From Emticicia agri (GTDB lineage: Bacteria; Bacteroidota; Bacteroidia; Cytophagales; Spirosomataceae): a stretch of DNA of 64,000 nucleotides. Below the pieces are notes generated by a model that ran no database searches, was not told where the DNA came from, and saw nothing but the letters and a program-made list of their open reading frames with translations. Made by a program: the position numbers and the translations under genes. Positions 62,201 through 64,000 of the stretch are shown here, one piece after another. The stretch spans positions 1 through 64,000 of the forward strand of contig NZ_SEWF01000013.1 in the NCBI RefSeq assembly GCF_004168285.1, read 5' to 3'. The first letter of the stretch is position 1. Each line of letters begins with the position of its first letter.

Positions 62201-62318
62201 CCGACTGAAGTCGGCGGCTAAAATAACAAAGGTCTTTTTCTTACATAAGCGGACTTAAGTCCGCTTTAAATACTAAAATTATTCCTTTGTTTTCTTAGAC
62301 AGCGAATTCATTCGCTGT
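62201..62318. repeat. Cluster of three short palindromes
   Basis: CCGACT-GA-AGTCGG at 62201-62214, a perfect 20-base palindrome at 62247-62266 centred on CTTAAG, and ACAGCGAA-TTCA-TTCGCTGT at 62299-62318. They lie in the upstream spacer of the dsbD-like gene and have no T-tails, resembling REP-type intergenic palindromes. Confidence 0.6.
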
Positions 62319-62365
62319 ATCATATAGAGACAAGTTCAATACCGTTATTAACATTAAACAAAAAA

Positions 62366-62392
62366 CTGCCTGAAAAATTTCATCTCAGGCAG
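62366..62392 (-). terminator. Terminator of the cyclophilin gene
   Basis: On the minus strand, an 8-bp stem (62385-62392 with 62366-62373) is followed by TTTTTT. It lies 25 bases past the stop codon. Confidence 0.78.
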
Positions 62393-62416
62393 CTTTTAAC
62401 AAAACTTTTACAAATA

Positions 62417-62860
62417 TTATGCCTCTGTTTCAGTAATGTTGATTTTTTGAATTTTATCTCCCTGACGGATAGCATCAACAATATCAAGACCTTCTACTAC
62501 TTTCCCGAAACAAGTATGGTTACGGTCAAGGTGAGCCGTATTAGAGCGGTTATGGCAGATAAAGAACTGTGAACCCCCTGTATTACGACCTCTATGAGCC
62601 ATAGATAGCACGCCTTTATCATGATATTGATTATTACCTGTTAACTCGCAAGGAATAGTATAGCCTGGGCCACCTGCACCTGTTCCGGTTGGGTCTCCAC
62701 CCTGAATCATGAAGTCAGGAATGACACGGTGGAATTTTAAACCATCGTAAAATCCTTTTTTAGCAAGTGTTACAAAATTATTAACTGCAATCGGAGCATC
62801 TTGTTCGTAGAATTCGATAAGCATTGTACCCTTATCGGTAATCATCTCAGCTTTTAACAT
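62417..62860 (-). CDS. Cyclophilin-type peptidyl-prolyl isomerase
   Basis: Catalyses cis-trans isomerisation of proline bonds. Length 147 aa, no signal peptide, so probably cytoplasmic (PpiB-like). Active-site arginine and ring residues are in FHRVIPDFMIQGGDPTGTGAGGPGY. SQFFICHNRSNTAHLDRNHTCFGKVVEG follows; the H in HLDRNHTCFG is where many have a Trp for cyclosporin binding. Lies 70 bp after moaA on the same strand. Confidence 0.95.
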   Translation of the reverse strand: MLKAEMITDKGTMLIEFYEQDAPIAVNNFVTLAKKGFYDGLKFHRVIPDFMIQGGDPTGTGAGGPGYTIPCELTGNNQYHDKGVLSMAHRGRNTGGSQFFICHNRSNTAHLDRNHTCFGKVVEGLDIVDAIRQGDKIQKINITETEA

Positions 62861-62930
62861 GTGTTTGGTTTCGTTGCGGCGACCCGTTTGAAAATTTAGA
62901 ATTATATGGAATAAATTTTAAAACATATTT

Positions 62931-63920
62931 TTAACCACCAATGGTAGTCATAGATTCAGAAACCAGATTTTTTCGGTTTCTTTCAGCCTCAAAACCATCT
63001 AAAGCACGGCTTTGGAGTGCTTCGCTAATCAATAACTTAATTTCATCATCAGAAAGTTTCTGACGCATCATATCACGGATATTAAAAACACCATCATCAT
63101 ATAAACAGGTTTTAAAAACGCCTGTAGGCGTTACCCTGAGACGATTACAAGTACCACAAAAAGTACGGCTGAAAGCAGCAATAACGCCAATGCTTCCTTT
63201 AAAGTTCGGAATCTGATAATTATAAGAAGTAGAATTAGGCTCATCTTGTAGACGGTATATTTCAGGATAAGCCGAACGTATTAAATCCATTATCCGGCCA
63301 TAACTCCAGAAATTCTGTATCTGGTCAGGTCGAAGCCCGGCCCCATTAAACGGCATTTCTTCGATAAACCTTACTGATACGTTCTGGTCTCTTGCCAGTT
63401 CTACCATTGATAGAATATCTTCATCATTTTTCCCTGACATTACTACTGTATTAATTTTCACAGGAATATCATGTGCTAAGAGTGTCTCTAATGTCTCCCA
63501 TACTTTTGGAAATTCATCCCGGCGGGTTATTTCATAAAAGCGTTGGCGGTCGAGAGAGTCTAAACTCAGATTTACTGAATTGACACCTAATTTTTTCAAC
63601 TCAGGCACGAGCGGAGCGGTCAATACCCCATTAGTTGTAATATTGATTTTATTAATCCCCTCAATCTCTGATAGTTTCCACAGAAACGGCATTATATCTC
63701 TTCTCAGAAACGGCTCACCTCCGGTAATACGTACCTTGCTGATACCCATTTCGGCCAATATGGTTACTAATCGAATCATTTCTTCATAGCTCAACAAATG
63801 AGGTTTGGGCAGATACTGAATGCCTTCTTCTGGCATACAGTAAAAGCATCGCAGATTACAACGGTCTGTAACTGCTAACCTCAAATAATTGATTGGTCTG
63901 CCATGATTGTCTATGAGCAT
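62931..63920 (-). CDS. moaA: GTP 3',8-cyclase MoaA
   Basis: Radical SAM enzyme starting molybdenum-cofactor synthesis from GTP. Length 329 aa. The N-terminal cluster is Cys21, Cys25 and Cys28 (CNLRCFYC); the SAM motif is RITGGEPFLRRD. The C-terminal cluster is FCGTCNRLRVTPTGVFKTCL. The conserved final Gly-Gly is present (STTIGG... reads MTTIGG). No other moa/moe gene is visible within the window; they may lie beyond the right edge. Confidence 0.97.
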   Translation of the reverse strand: MLIDNHGRPINYLRLAVTDRCNLRCFYCMPEEGIQYLPKPHLLSYEEMIRLVTILAEMGISKVRITGGEPFLRRDIMPFLWKLSEIEGINKINITTNGVLTAPLVPELKKLGVNSVNLSLDSLDRQRFYEITRRDEFPKVWETLETLLAHDIPVKINTVVMSGKNDEDILSMVELARDQNVSVRFIEEMPFNGAGLRPDQIQNFWSYGRIMDLIRSAYPEIYRLQDEPNSTSYNYQIPNFKGSIGVIAAFSRTFCGTCNRLRVTPTGVFKTCLYDDGVFNIRDMMRQKLSDDEIKLLISEALQSRALDGFEAERNRKNLVSESMTTIGG

Positions 63921-64000
63921 AATGAGCTATTGAGTGATTTTGTGATTTAGTGAATGAGTGATTAGGCTGCTTCGCAGTAATTGTTTTAATTATGAATTGT
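63921..64000. other. Window end, no gene
   Basis: 80 bases upstream of moaA with no recognisable element; the moaA promoter is probably here or just beyond the edge. Confidence 0.5.

Noticed and set aside
1-64000. Defence island, prophage, integron or biosynthetic cluster.
   Set aside because: Apart from one insertion sequence, all genes read as ordinary chromosomal housekeeping, envelope or gliding genes; no integrase, phage structural gene, restriction system, NRPS or PKS was seen.

Overview
The window looks like chromosomal DNA from a low-GC gliding-type Bacteroidota, most likely order Cytophagales. This rests on the type IX secretion / gliding set (a GldJ-like lipoprotein, a PorP/SprF-like protein, a CHU_C-terminal PKD protein, a protein with a type A sorting tail), many lipoproteins and DUF4175/DUF481/DUF2911 proteins, and promoters carrying the Bacteroidota -7 element TAnnTTTG instead of Shine-Dalgarno-driven starts. 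Genus and species cannot be fixed by eye.

Layout. 1-1453: a complete IS4-type insertion sequence whose inverted repeat starts at base 1, so the window edge is probably a contig edge at a repeated element. 1.4-9.1 kb: YD-repeat lipoprotein, crotonase-fold enzyme, Kup potassium transporter with a nucleotide-sugar epimerase, hemE, exported thioredoxin, DUF2520 protein. 9.2-17.8 kb: mostly minus-strand genes (fba, NodB-type deacetylase, SGNH esterase, radical SAM protein, accD, metallopeptidase with MORN repeats, TPR protein). 17.8-18.5 kb: a 750-bp gene-free stretch packed with DnaA-box-like 9-mers. 18.5-26.6 kb: two lipoproteins, mnmG with two parS-like palindromes just upstream, and a giant DUF4175 membrane protein. 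26.9-35.3 kb: xth, comF-like gene, gldJ, mfd, ppk2, Lrp/AsnC regulator. 35.4-48.4 kb: serine hydrolase, exported MsrA, aminotransferase, DUF481 barrel, a type A T9SS-sorted glycosidase-like protein with a membrane partner, APC permease, membrane SGNH protein. 48.4-52.5 kb: divergent SprF-like / CHU_C pair. 52.6-64 kb: ruvB, yraN, psd, membrane-TPR protein, ABC ATPase, DUF2911 protein, MORN-like protein, aat, DsbD-like reductase, cyclophilin, moaA.

The most notable feature is the probable chromosome origin region. Perfect or near-perfect DnaA boxes cluster between about 12.8 and 18.2 kb, densest at 17850-18196. Two parS-like sites lie 4.7 kb away upstream of mnmG, and a satellite DnaA-box plus parS-like pair lies at 54.9 kb. 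mnmG (gidA) is a classical neighbour of oriC in many bacteria.

A second theme is periplasmic redox repair: a DsbD-like electron importer, an exported CxxC thioredoxin and an exported MsrA are all present. In the last two, the place where a lipobox cysteine would stand is a tyrosine encoded by TAC. No CRISPR array, tRNA, rRNA, prophage or recognisable defence island was seen.
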